DNA from: Zygnema cylindricum
Lineage: Eukaryota > Streptophyta > Zygnematophyceae > Zygnematales > Zygnemataceae
DNA length: 64,000 nucleotides
Assembly: GCA_037447655.1 (NCBI GenBank)
Contig: JBBHKE010002393.1
Span: 207,578 to 271,577, forward strand
Reading direction: 5' to 3'
Every line of letters begins with the position of its first letter. Position 1 is the stretch's first letter. The notes beneath the pieces are model-generated. The model had not been told where the DNA came from, searched no databases, and saw nothing but the letters and a program-made list of their open reading frames with translations. This document shows positions 23,669-33,510 of the stretch, piece by piece. The position numbers and the translations under genes are program-made.

Positions 23669-23946
23669 CGTAGTACGAATAATTCTGATTTTTTGTAAAC
23701 TTCCTCACTTTTCGTGTAATGGAACTTCACCCTAATTTAGTCAAAGTATGATATGAAAATAAATAAATAAAAATATTGTAATGGAACTTCACCCTAATTT
23801 AGTCAAAGTATGATATGAAAATAAATAAATAAAAATAATATTTTTATTTATTTATTTTCATATCATACATTGACTAAATTAGGGTGAAGTTCCATTACAC
23901 AAAAAGTGAGGAAGTTTACAAAAAATCGGACCTATTCGAACTACGC
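23669..23946. repeat. Large imperfect fold-back with a tandem 62-bp duplication
   Basis: Sequence from GCGTAGTACGAAT (23669) to its inverted counterpart (ATTCGAACTACGC, ending at about 23946) folds on itself around 23838. The strongest arms run through ACTTCCTCAC...GTGTAATGGAACTTCACCC and its complement. The left arm holds an extra tandem copy of a 62-bp block (23718-23779, 23780-23841). Related words (ATGGAACTTCACCC) recur near 24635. Confidence 0.75.
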
Positions 23947-24075
23947 CGTACCTCTTATTTTGTTTTCATCCGGAAAACAACATTACAAAGAATCTTGCCA
24001 ATATTCTCCAAAAGTTTGGGAGTTAACAGGGACCGTTGGATGTTTTTTTGCGAAGCACTCGCTTCGAAAGTTTCT

Positions 24076-24115
24076 GTAATTGGTGATGTACCTCGCGAGA
24101 TACATCACCAATTAC
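24076..24115. repeat. 40-bp near-perfect palindrome
   Basis: GTAATTGGTGATGTA and TACATCACCAATTAC arms surround CCTCGCGAGA, so almost the whole 40 bp is self-complementary and could extrude as a cruciform. Confidence 0.85.
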
Positions 24116-25396
24116 AAGAAAAATTGAGTTGCGACACGTTGGATAATGAGCATACGTGTCAAAATGGTAACCAACGGAAATCAAAAATCTCGCACACGAT
24201 ATACGCAATTCAAAAATCCAGCAAAAAATACAAACGAAATCTCGTAACGCACGTTCGTCATGCTGTTTTTCTTAGCGCCCATTCGCAACACTATTTTTGG
24301 CAAAGCTCATCCGTCACACGAAAAAATATGAACCCTAAAAAAAAGTGATGCTCTCTGACAACGCGTCTGGACGTCTGCAAAAGGCGTCTACAAAGAGTAC
24401 ACGAATTGTGTTGTTCGATGACATGGTCCGCGCGTACATCGTACGCAAATGAAGATTACAAGTTAAAGCTGGTCAGTGTGAAAGATACTTCACGATTTTC
24501 AATATCAAATCTATAGTTACGCGACCCCACTCTTTTGCTAACACGTGGATTACAGACCTTGCGCAATGGAACTTCGTTCAAATTGTAGCATTCTGTAACG
24601 TTAGCCGTACAATTACAGAATGTCATAATGGAACTTCACCCTTAGTGTGAACTTTTCGTACGTAGAGTTCTTTACGTACTAAATAAGTACTTATATGAAT
24701 GGTTAATGTCCAATTTGTACGGATTTCAACGTTTTTAGGAAAAATTACGTAGTATTAGTCGATTTCATACTTTTAGTAAACTTCGTGTAGATTTCGCTGT
24801 ACGGGAATGCCCGGAAAAACCCCATAAACCCAAAAATAAGTAACCGTAAAAAGTACAATAAATACGAACACCGTATGTACATTTATGACAAGTGTGAGGG
24901 GAGTTATACTAAAATACACGGAATGTATGAAAATGTACCATAACCCCTTAAATAACCGTAAAAGGTAAGGACATGTGCACTTAAAATAAGTGTACAAAAA
25001 ATGTATGGTTACAAAGTAAGATACGCATTTAATTGACTTTTCAACATTGTTAAATGCGTACCGTACGTTGTATTTGTTAGTTTATACCGTGTGTATTAAG
25101 CGCACGAGACATCTATGACATGAATTACAGGATTAAATACTTTTTTGTCGGTTACGTTTTTCGACGTCTACCTTTAAGTCACGAAACGCTAATCAATTTG
25201 TCTTTTTCGCTAAAATAACATATTATATAAAATATTAAATTTTAAAAATACTATATATCGCAATAAATATCGGGATAATTTATGTTGGTCGCAGTACAAT
25301 ATATCGAGGAGTCTCCTCGATCGATATTTGATATATCGAATGTTAAAATTATCACAATATGAATTTACCCGATACCCAACACTACTTACAAGACAT

Positions 25397-26396
25397 TGCA
25401 ATTCTGTATGTTCCATTGGACTACAGAATTGTAGAAGCCTCTAGATAGCTCTTAACTAACCCACTTTCAATGGCAACCACTGCTGCCCAAGCAAACAAGT
25501 TGATAATGTGACTACACCTTTGTGCACCCTGGACTCCCTTGAGTCCGTAGGAAAAAGAATCTCTGAAAACGCCCAACTAGGCAATAAATTATGAGGCAAC
25601 AAAAATGCCAATTTGTACAAACTCTCAAAGGGAGAGGTGACTACCTACCAAAAATTTACTAAGTCCTGATTCCCTCTAATAACTCCTATCTACTGAAGTA
25701 CAGACCAATCAGATTACTATACCGTACCAAAAAGTACTAGTGCCAGTGTACTTTTTGTATGGACTATGTACGACAAGGCTATTATGTGGACGGGTGCCCT
25801 CTTTTTACTCGTCCATAGGTTCCTCGGCATTCCCGTGACCAAATACGATCTCTCCACGTGGCGCCAGGTCATGCCACGTCATAAAACGCCAAAGTGACCA
25901 CTCCGGGATCTCGGCAACGATATATGCCGTAGGATTAAATATAACATTTAATTATAGCTGTCGAAACAAATGTCTAATTCAATTGTTTCGTGCTAAATGT
26001 CGTCCGCACTAAACTTTAACTATTTGTATGTTCCTTCGTCATAATTTAGTTAATCGGTTTTAAGACCGTTCACAACTCTAAATACATATCAAACATTATG
26101 TATCCTAATGGACTTCTACGATAGACTAGTTAGAGCTAACGGCTACAGCGCGCTCTGCCGGTCGGAGGTTCGAGTCCTGCCGGACTCAACCTTTTGTTAA
26201 GAGTGACTCAAGTCACTCTATAGTCTTGTCTATTAGGCTGAGTCTGCCATGGCTCTATCACTCTCTCTCTCTTTCAGTGACTACAACAAGTATGGGGGTA
26301 AGAGAGAAGGGATGGAGGCAGGTTGCCTGCACTTTCCTTATCTTTTTTGCTAATCTATTTAGACCTAGAAATACACAAAAACAAGTTATTTCAACA
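25397..26396 (-). mobile_element. Ty1/copia 3' LTR of body E
   Basis: The minus strand starts TGTTGAAATAACTTG at 26396 and ends CAGAATTGCA at 25397, giving exactly 1000 bp with TG...CA ends. A purine tract (AAACAAAGGGAG) follows at 26397-26408 on the body E side. It carries the paired ACGTGGC boxes (about 25855-25880), the antisense tRNA-like segment and the CTCAAGGGAGTCCAGGGTGC-type block at about 25530. Fourteen bases separate its end from the 2.1-kb TIR element. Confidence 0.85.
26121..26188 (+). other. tRNA-like segment inside LTR E, antisense to the element (best preserved)
   Basis: TAGACTAGTTAGAGC (D-arm-like) is followed by GCCGGTCGGAGGTTCGAGTC. GGTTCGAGTCC is a perfect-looking pol III B box, with a 7-base T-loop TTCGAGT closed by 4 of 5 pairs. 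The flanks do not form an acceptor stem, so it is tRNA-derived or tRNA-like, not a tRNA gene. Confidence 0.55.
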
Positions 26397-28235
26397 CTCC
26401 CTTTGTTTTCTAGTCTAATTTGAGTTTTTCTTTTAATCCACATTTTTTCCTATAATATATTAACTTGGAAGAGGGCACAGGTTTGGTCATCATGTCAGCC
26501 ACCATTTCTTCATCGGATTTATACACAAGATTTATAATTTTATTTTCAACTTTTTCCCTCACGAAGTTCAATCTTATGTTCATATGCTTAGCTTTGAAAT
26601 GATGTTTTGGATTGACTGAAATAGCAATGGCAGCCTGATTATGACAAAAACTTCATGCACTCCCTCCTTCATATACCTTAAGTCTTGCAACAAGGACTTG
26701 ACCCACAAACTCTTTCACAGCATAACAAGAGGCCATATACTGAGCTTCAATAGTAGACTGAGCAACCACCTTTATTTGCTTACTGCTCCTAAAACAAGCA
26801 CCTTCCCCCACATACAACAGATATCTAGAAGTGCATCTTCTCATAGGCGCATCCCTATAACTGACATCACTAAAAGTAGTGATATCAGTGTGCTCCCCTC
26901 CCAAATGCAACCTTAACTCTTTGGTTCTTACCAGATATCTCATGACTCTCTTGGCAGCCTCTCGATCTCTCTTCCTAGGGTCGTTAAGACTCCTACTGAG
27001 GACTCCTACTGCTGCTGCTATGTCCAACCTTGTACAGTTCATAAAGTTGATCAAACTTCCTATGACATGTCTATAAGGAATAGACTTCAAAAACTCTCTC
27101 TCCTCTGGACTCATCTGATCATCTAAGATTATCACTCCTTCTACACTCCCATCACTTACCTTCTTCAAGTCTATGGGAGTGGTACAACTGTTTGCTTTCT
27201 CCATCTGGAATTTCTCAAGCATATATTCTAATGCTTCTTTCTGAGTGAGTCTAATGATCCTTTTCCCCCTATCTCTTTCCATGTGAATTCCCAAATATAT
27301 CTTGCCTCCTCTAAATCCTTCATGTCAAATATGCTTCTAAGATCTTTCTTTAACTTATTGATCTTTTCCAGAGAATTATTTAACACGAGCAGATCATCCA
27401 CATAAATTGCAATAAAAATCACACCATTGTTATCTTCAAACATATAGATAGAATGGCCAAAACTGGTCCGGATATATCCCAAACCAGTGAGAAACTCATC
27501 TAGTTTCGTATTCCACTGTCGGGGAGCCTGCTTAACTCCATATATGGACTTTATTAGCCTACAGACCTTACTCTATTCCCCAGCCTCCACAAACTCTTCT
27601 GGTTTCCGCATGAAGATTTCTTCCTCTTACTCACCATTGAGGAAGGCGGTCTTAATATCTATCTTATGGATTTCTATGTCTTCCGCTGCTGCTAGACTGA
27701 GGAGAATCCTTACCAATGGGAAACGAACAATTGGGGCAAATGTCTCCTCATAGTCAATTCCCTCCTTTTGGGTGAACCCCTTTGCTACCAAGCGAGCCTT
27801 ATATCTTTCAATGGTATCCTCTTGGTTCAATTTTAGTTTAAATACCCGTTTATAGCCAATAGGTTTTCTGCCTTGATGACAATCCGCTAGTTCTCAAGTA
27901 TTTTCTTCCTTTATGGAAGCCATCTCATCATTTATGGCTCTGATCCATCTGTCCTTTTCTAGGCTGTTCACTGCCTCCAAGTATGACTGAGGCTCATCAA
28001 GATGCGATAACTTAGTTACCTTATAAGCAACCTATTTTTCTTGTATCCTTTTGCTGCTCCTTCTCCCCCCTACAAACTCTGAAGCTGGAATAAAGGGAAG
28101 TCTTGGCTTTCTCCTTATTGTCTCATTCCTTCCCCTATCCATGGAAGGTGGTTCCGGTTCCTCCTCTTCTGTCTCCCCCAGTTCATGGGAATATTTGAGG
28201 TATCCAGTAGCTCTCTTGTATCTTGGATCTCTCAT
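26397..28235 (-). pseudogene. Copia body E: reverse transcriptase-RNase H
   Basis: From 28235 down: pre-RT linker (RYKRATGYLKYSHELGETEE, RRKPRLPFIPASEFVGGRRS), RT entry decayed near 27850-27900, then DTIERYKARLVAKGFTQKEG and HKIDIKTAFLNGE (27627-27830). The palm has IFIAIYVDDLLVLNNSLEKI with an intact YVDD (27228-27482). RNase H forms a 213-residue frame (26653-27294) with TTFSDVSYRDAPMRRCTSRY and STIEAQYMASCYAVKEFVGQ; a frameshift near 26700 moves the terminal FCHNQ-type segment out of frame. The frames overlap at 27228-27294. Few lesions overall: with F, one of the younger bodies. Confidence 0.85.
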
Positions 28236-28781
28236 GAATCTGCAATCATGGACTCACTCACGTCTTTTTCGAGAAAAACAGAGTTCTCCTCACTTTCGGA
28301 CTCAAACCTGATTGGTATCTTTTTAGTATATTTGAAGGGGTCAATTGACTTTCTTTCATCCATGACAACTAGGTGTTTGACCAGAATGATATCTTTCTTT
28401 GCTAAGTCATAAAGTATATATCCCTTAACATCCTCATCATATCCCACAAAATATCTCGGTATTCCCTTATCTTCAAGTTTCCAATTTTTCTTATCCGTAT
28501 CTAGACTGTAAACTTGGCTACCAAATACTTTAAGGTGAGAGATATCAGGTTTCCTTCCAGCCCATCTCTCATAAGGTGTCATACCTTTGACTGATGAGGT
28601 AAGGACTCTATTCTTAATGTAGTTGGCACAGTTCATGGCTTCTACACAAAATCTCTTTCCTATTTTCTTGTCAGCCAACATACTGCATACACCACTCTTA
28701 TTGTTCGGTTTAGCCTCTCAGCTACCCCATTCTGTTGCGGATTAGGTGGTACAGTTTTCTAGTGCTGAACTCCCTCATCTC
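28232..28781 (-). pseudogene. Copia body E: integrase distal part (5' truncated)
   Basis: A 149-residue minus-strand frame begins MLADKKIGKRFCVEAMNCAN, includes VEAMN, then TPYERWAGRKPDISHLKVFG and VKHLVVMDERKSIDPFKYTK. Upstream on the minus strand, 28682-28770 still shows the PPNPQQNGVAERLNR-type motif with breaks. At about 28781-28790 the sequence switches to plus-strand gag of body F, so the catalytic core start, protease and gag of E are missing. Confidence 0.82.
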
Positions 28782-28789
28782 TTAAGCAT

Positions 28790-29586
28790 TTGCCGAACTC
28801 GAGGTGGATATGCAATTCAGTCGTAGGGATGATTCTTGATCGGGAAAATACGATTGAGATTCGAAGGGGAGGAAAGAGTGGGCAAGCCTTAGCAGCTGGG
28901 ACCGATTGGAGGAACATGGATTCAAGGAAACTGGTCGGAAACTATAGAGGGGGGAAGCAAAAATATCAGACCAACGAGTTCGGACCAAGGGCTCCCAAGG
29001 GTTTGTGCCATTTTTGTAAGAAACCAGGTCACAATATGGCAGAGTGCACTAAGTTAACCGAGCTTTGGTTAAAGGAGGGGTAGACTGGTGGACACCCAAG
29101 AGGAAAGAAAAAAGCCCTTGGGACAGAGGTACATGAGGCGGAATCCGAGGACGAGGACGACGAGCTCTTATTAGATGAGGAGTTAGAGGCGAAAAACGAG
29201 GTCGAAATTCCACGAAGGCATAAATGTGCTTTCAATGGATTGAAAGGTGAAGCAGGTTGGATTGTAGATTCAGGTGCCTCTATGCACATGTGTAAGGATA
29301 AACACCTGTTCACTAAGATAAGAAAGATTCCCACCGTAGAGATAGAGTACGGGGATGGGAGGATTGTCACTACTACTCTTGTAGGATCGGTAGATCTGAA
29401 AGTGTTAGTAGAAGGAAAGACATCTATAGTTACATTCTCCGATGTATTGTTTATTTCGGAGTTGAACAAAAACCTCATCTCTACATTTATATTAGATGAT
29501 AAGGGTTTTGATACTAGCACTAGGAAAGGAGTCTTTACTGCTAGTTTTGACGAGGAGGTCTATTTCATTGCTGAGAAAGGTAGCTA
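28790..29586 (+). pseudogene. Copia body F: gag C-terminus with zinc knuckle, and protease
   Basis: Gag tail (KGGKSGQALxxGTDWRN family word; here RRGGKSGQALAAGTDWRN) is followed by a CCHC knuckle CHFCKKPGHNMAEC at about 29006-29047, which binds RNA. A TAG follows KEG at 29081. The same frame then continues through an acidic stretch (EAESEDEDDELLLDEELEAK) into the aspartic protease: GWIVDSGASMHMCKDKHLF with intact DSGA at about 29266-29277, and LFISELNKNLISTF further on. It ends EKGS at a TAA (29585). The gag N-terminus and 5' LTR are absent, lost at the head-to-head join with body E. Confidence 0.88.
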
Positions 29587-30690
29587 AGGGATGTTTAGGC
29601 TGATTTTAAGTAATGAAACAAAGAAACTTTATTATGTTGGTGTTCATGATATAATGTTGTAGCATAAGAGGCTTGGGCATGTGAATCTAGATAAATTAAG
29701 AGAGATGGAAAATATGAGAATAGTGGAAGGAATTCAGTTTGGGGAAAGTGAAAACCTGAGTGACTGTAGTGGCTGTTCTCAAGGTAAAGCACACTTGTTA
29801 CCCTTCCCAAATGAAGCCACTTATAAAGGGGATAAGGTTATAGACTAAGTACACACTCATATATGGGGACTGGCCAAAGTGCCTTCACCGGGGGGGAAGA
29901 GGTTTATGATGACAATTACTGATGATTGGTCTCGGTATTCTATAGTGTACTTCCTGAAAAAAAAGTCAGTGGCCCCACAGATTTTTAAAGAATATAAAGC
30001 ATGGAGTGAGAAACTCCATGAAACATCTATAAAAAGAGTGAGGAGTGATAATGTGGGAGAGTATACCTCTAATAAGTTTGAGGATTTTTTGAGAGATGAT
30101 GGAGTGCAACACCAAAAGACAGTTCCTGAAAATCTTGAGCAGAATGGTGTAGCTGAAAGATTAAATAGAACACTGAGTGATAGTGCTTGGAGTATGCTCT
30201 CAAATAAAAAGATAGGAAAGACGTTTTGGGTTGAAGCAATGAACTATGCAAATTATATCAAGAATTGAGTTCTTACTTTAATAGTAAAAGGCCAAACACC
30301 TTATGAGAGATGGACCGGTCGGAAACCAAATATATCTTATTTAAAGGTTTTCGGCATTCAAGTGTTCAGTCTAGATACAGATCGGTCTAATTGGAAGCTA
30401 GATCCTAAAGGAAAACCGGGGTACTTATTAAAATATGATGAGGATGTAAAAGGATACAAAGTTTATGATCGAAAAAGGGAAGATATAATCTTAGTAAAGC
30501 ATCTAGTAGTTATGAATGAAGGAAAGTCTGTGGATCCTTTCAAGTACACAAAGTCGGTAAAAATCACATGTGAGTCGGAAAATTCCGATGACTTTGAGCT
30601 TCCTAAATATCCAGGTTCAAAAAAGATGACATTCTTACGGGTAGAAATTAGACCGGGAAGGACTCGTCCGCGGAAACTGCAGTGAGAACT
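29587..30690 (+). pseudogene. Copia body F: pre-integrase and integrase
   Basis: It continues in the same reading frame as gag-protease. The pre-integrase finger (HKRLGHVNLDKLREMENMRI; DCSGCSQGKAHLLPFPNEAT) lies at 29590-29850 with stops at about 29660 and 29846. The integrase core at 29879-30268 has TITDDWSRYSIVYFLKKKS, RVRSDNVGEYTSNKFE (second Asp; the usual G after DN is V), ENLEQNGVAERLNRT and FWVEAMNYANYIKN with catalytic Glu. A TGA at 30266 precedes VLTLIVKGQTPYERWTGRKP. The C-terminal part (FSLDTDRSNWKLDPKGKPGY, VKHLVVMNEGKSVDPFKYTK) runs to about 30660, where the frame shifts by one. Only a handful of single-base lesions separate it from an open frame. Confidence 0.88.
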
Positions 30691-31800
30691 CTACCCGAAG
30701 CGGAAGACGTGGTGGAAATTGATTTGAAATCAAGGGACAGGGGAGAAGCCGAGATTGTTCGAAAGAACCCACGGGAACCATCTTTTCTGGCCACAGATTT
30801 TGAGGGAGGAAGGAGAAGTACCAAAAGGTTGCAAGAAAAACAGGTTAATAACAAGGTAACAAAGCTATCTCATCTGGATGAACCTCATACTTATGGAGAG
30901 GCGATGAATTGTCTAGAAAAGAACAAATAGAAGACAACCATCAATGAGGAGATGGCTTCAATTATGGCATCCGATACTTGGGAGTTGGTGGATTGTCCAC
31001 CTAACCGAAAACAAATCGGTTGTAAGTGGGTGTTCAAATTAAAACTGAACCCAGACAACACAATTGAGCGCTACAAGGCCCGATTAGTGACAAAAGGATT
31101 TACACAGAAGGAGGGAATCGACTACAAGGAAACCTTTGCCTCGGTCGTTAGTTTTCCCTCCTTCCGCATACTTCTCAGTCTGGCAGCAGCGGAAGACATG
31201 GAGGTGCACCAGTTGGACATCAAGGCATTCTTTTTGCATGGAAAATTGGAAAAAGAGATCTTTATGCGACAATCTGAAGGATTTGTGGAGCAAGGAGAGT
31301 AAGGTATGCCGTCTGATCAAACCTCTTTATGGTTGGAAACACGCGCCCTGACAGTGGAATAAAAAGGTTGATGAGTTTCTTACCGGTCTAGGATATATTC
31401 GGATCAGCTCAGATCACTCAATCTATGTTTTTGAAGATGAGGAAGGTGTTATTTTTATTGCAATTTATGTTGATGATTTGCTTGTCTTAAGTTAATCAAT
31501 GGACAAAATTAATAAACTGAAAATTGATCCTAAAGGGAGATTTGAGATGAAATATTTGGGGGAGGCAAGATATTTTTTGGGAATTTAAGTAGAAAGAGAC
31601 CGAGAAAGAAAGATTATAAGACTAACTCAGAAGGAAGCAATAGGGAACATGTTGGAAAAGTTTCAGATGGATAAGGCTAATAGTTGTACAACTTCAATGG
31701 AGTTAAAGAAGGGAAGTGAGGGGAGTGAGGAAGAAGGAGTCATAGTCTTAGACAAGGAATTATCTCTTGAAGAATACAGACTATTCCTTACAGGCAAGTA
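30682..31800 (+). pseudogene. Copia body F: reverse transcriptase
   Basis: After an acidic linker (EAEDVVEIDLKSRDRGEAEI, TDFEGGRRSTKRLQEKQVNN) and a TAG at 30928, RT starts at about 30952: ASDTWELVDCPPNRKQIGCK, KGFTQKEGIDYKETFASVVS, HQLDIKAFFLHGKLEKEIFM. A frameshift near 31293 moves into VCRLIKPLYGWKHAP; a TGA follows at about 31350. The palm is GVIFIAIYVDDLLVLS with YVDD at about 31466-31477, then a stop, then KYLGEARYFLGI and RKIIRLTQKEAIGNMLEKFQ. The frame breaks again at 31800 before RNase H. Confidence 0.87.
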
Positions 31801-32451
31801 GTGGAAAGCCTAATCTATTTTATGAATTGTACCCGGCCAGATTTAGCTGCAGCTGTGGGAGTGCTGAGTAGAAGTCTAAATGCACCCACTAAAAGAGATT
31901 GGGAGACAGCTAAGAGAGTCCTTAGATATTTGATAGGAACTAGGGATCTATGGTTGCATTTTGGTGGTGGGAATATTGACATCACTACTTGGAGTGATGC
32001 CAGTTATGGTGATGCTCCGATGAGGAGATGTACTTTTAGATGTGTATTATACGTGAGTGATGGAGCTTGTTGTTGGAGTAGCAAACAACAAAAAGTCATT
32101 GCTCAGTCCACCATGGAGGATGAGTACATGGCTTCTTGCTTTGCTGTAAAAGAATTAATGTGGGTCAAGTCTTTGCTTGGTGAGCTTGGTCATCTTAAGA
32201 GTGGTGTCCAACAAATGTTTTGTGATAATCAGGCAGCCATTGCCATTTCCGCCAATCCTAAATATCACTTTAAAGCCAAACACATGGACATTAGACTTAG
32301 CTTCGTAAGGGAGAAAGTACAAAACAAGATAATCAGTTTAGATTATAAACCAGATAGTGAAATGGTAGCATATATGATGACCAAACCTATGCCTTCTCCT
32401 AACCTAATTTTCAGCAAAGAGAAGTGTAGTCTTAAATTAAAGATTGACTAG
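31801..32451 (+). pseudogene. Copia body F: RNase H domain (open frame of 216 residues)
   Basis: It is uninterrupted from MESLIYFMNCTRPDLAAAVG to the natural end KLKID-stop at 32451. Key motifs are DITTWSDASYGDAPMRRCTF (first Asp), AQSTMEDEYMASCFAVKELM (Glu), MFCDNQAAIAISANPKYHFK (Asp) and KHMDIRLSFVREKV. RNase H removes the RNA template and primes plus-strand synthesis at the tract just downstream. Its open state and intact motifs make F the youngest body in the window, although upstream lesions prevent a full polyprotein. Confidence 0.88.
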
Positions 32452-32464
32452 AAAATAAGGGGAG
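32452..32464 (+). other. Polypurine tract of body F
   Basis: AAAATAAGGGGAG lies between the stop codon and the LTR start TGTAGAAATTAATGG. Its place matches a plus-strand priming site, and equivalent tracts lie next to LTRs B, C/D and E. Confidence 0.8.
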
Positions 32465-33510
32465 TGTAGAAATTAATGGTTCTTTTAGTATTTTATAGGT
32501 TTTATAAAAGATATAAAATGCAAAAACAAAGCAGAGCCAGTTTGCCTCTAACTCCTCTCCTCAGTTCCTACACTTACCGCAGTTACTGAGAGTTAGAGAG
32601 GGAGCTAGAGCCATGGCTGCCTAAGCTATCCAGAGGGAGGCAGACAATAGTTTGATAGATTTGCTAAAATATAACATGCCAGGTCCAAGGTTTGATCCCG
32701 CGACCTGTCGTCTGACAAAGTTACCGATAGTCGGTAGCTTTAGCCAATTGGTCTAGAATTAGCGATATACAATATAGGGTTTGATAGATAATTAAATGTT
32801 ACCATGTAGATTAAATCATCTAACGAGATCTTAGAACATAGATCCAGTTTGCGTTGTACGGAGTACGGAACATCTCAAAACAAGTATCTCGCATTTCTTT
32901 CAAACTTGAAACAAATATCGCATAAATGTTTATTACGGCTGAGATTGAATCCAGTTTTGATCAGACGGCCGCGAATGATTCGGATATCGCGGAATATTTG
33001 GTGGTTTGCGGTCACCGCGAAATCGACTAACACTTAGATCAACCGCATTGGATTGTGGCATCTCTGAGAATTACAGGAGCGAATCCCGATATGACATGTG
33101 TTGACGATTTCACGATGTCGTACAATCTCCGTACAGAAAGTACACCGACACCTGTACCTTTTTGTATGACACAGTATTTTGATTGGTGTCGTACGTCAGT
33201 AGATAGAGTTTTAGAGAGGGATAGGACTTAGAAAATTGAAGAGATATGACCTCCTCTCCCAGAGAGGTCCTGTACAAAAGGTCAACTTTGACCCACCGTA
33301 ACTTACTCCTCAGGTAAGTAAATTTAGAGATTCTTTTTGCTATTGACTCAAAGTAGTATTCTCTTCACAAGGGAGGAGGTGGTCAGAGTTTTTGTCTGCC
33401 ACAGTGGCAGTTATTATTGCTGGAAACACAAAGGGGTCAGGGTTATCTTAGAGGCTTCGTGTGAGCTGCCTACTTCCGAGGGCCAATGGAGGTCTGAGAG
33501 TTTAATCACA
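32465..33510 (+). mobile_element. Ty1/copia 3' LTR of body F
   Basis: It starts TGTAGAAATTAATGG at 32465 and ends near TTTAATCACA at 33510 (about 1046 bp). It contains CCATGGCTGCC (about 32612), the antisense tRNA-like segment, a GTACAGAAAGTACACC block at about 33132, CTCCTCTCCCAGAGAGGTCC at about 33250, and the TTAGAGGCTTCGTGTGAGC ending shared with LTR B. No second LTR on the same strand was found upstream, so the element cannot be dated by LTR divergence here. Confidence 0.82.
32677..32756 (-). other. tRNA-like segment inside LTR F, antisense
   Basis: The minus strand reads TAGACCAATTGGCTAAAGCT, very close to a tRNA D-arm/A-box (TAGCTCAGTTGGTTAGAGC type), then ACAGGTCGCGGGATCAAACC, a T-arm/B-box-like block. 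Spacing is tRNA-like, and no acceptor stem was found. Confidence 0.55.

Larger units (their letters stand above)
23296..25382. mobile_element. 2.1-kb TIR element with GTGTTGGGTATCG ends
   Basis: The left end GTGTTGGGTATCG and right end CGATACCCAACAC are perfect inverted repeats, flanked by TA on both sides. Subterminal regions are studded with CGATATATCG-type palindromes. A 410-bp relative with the same ends and subterminal blocks lies at 36065-36474. No transposase is readable: the 154-codon plus frame at 23884-24348 has no recognisable domain. The interior contains a large fold-back (23669-23946) and a 40-bp palindrome (24076-24115), probably nested insertions or internal rearrangements. 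TA flanks suggest a mariner-like or similar mechanism; the family is not identified. Confidence 0.75.

Noticed and set aside
23884-24348. 154-codon plus-strand frame as a possible transposase of the 2.1-kb TIR element
   Set aside because: It starts in the fold-back arm, crosses the 40-bp palindrome and shows no DDE or zinc-finger motif.
26121-26188. A true tRNA gene in LTR E
   Set aside because: D-arm and T-arm-like words are present, but the flanks do not pair into an acceptor stem and the segment recurs in every LTR of the family.
10013-28781. Long plus-strand frames opposite the copia bodies (for example 19338-19691, 26879-27076)
   Set aside because: They are the antisense shadow of well-supported minus-strand protease, integrase, RT and RNase H sequence.
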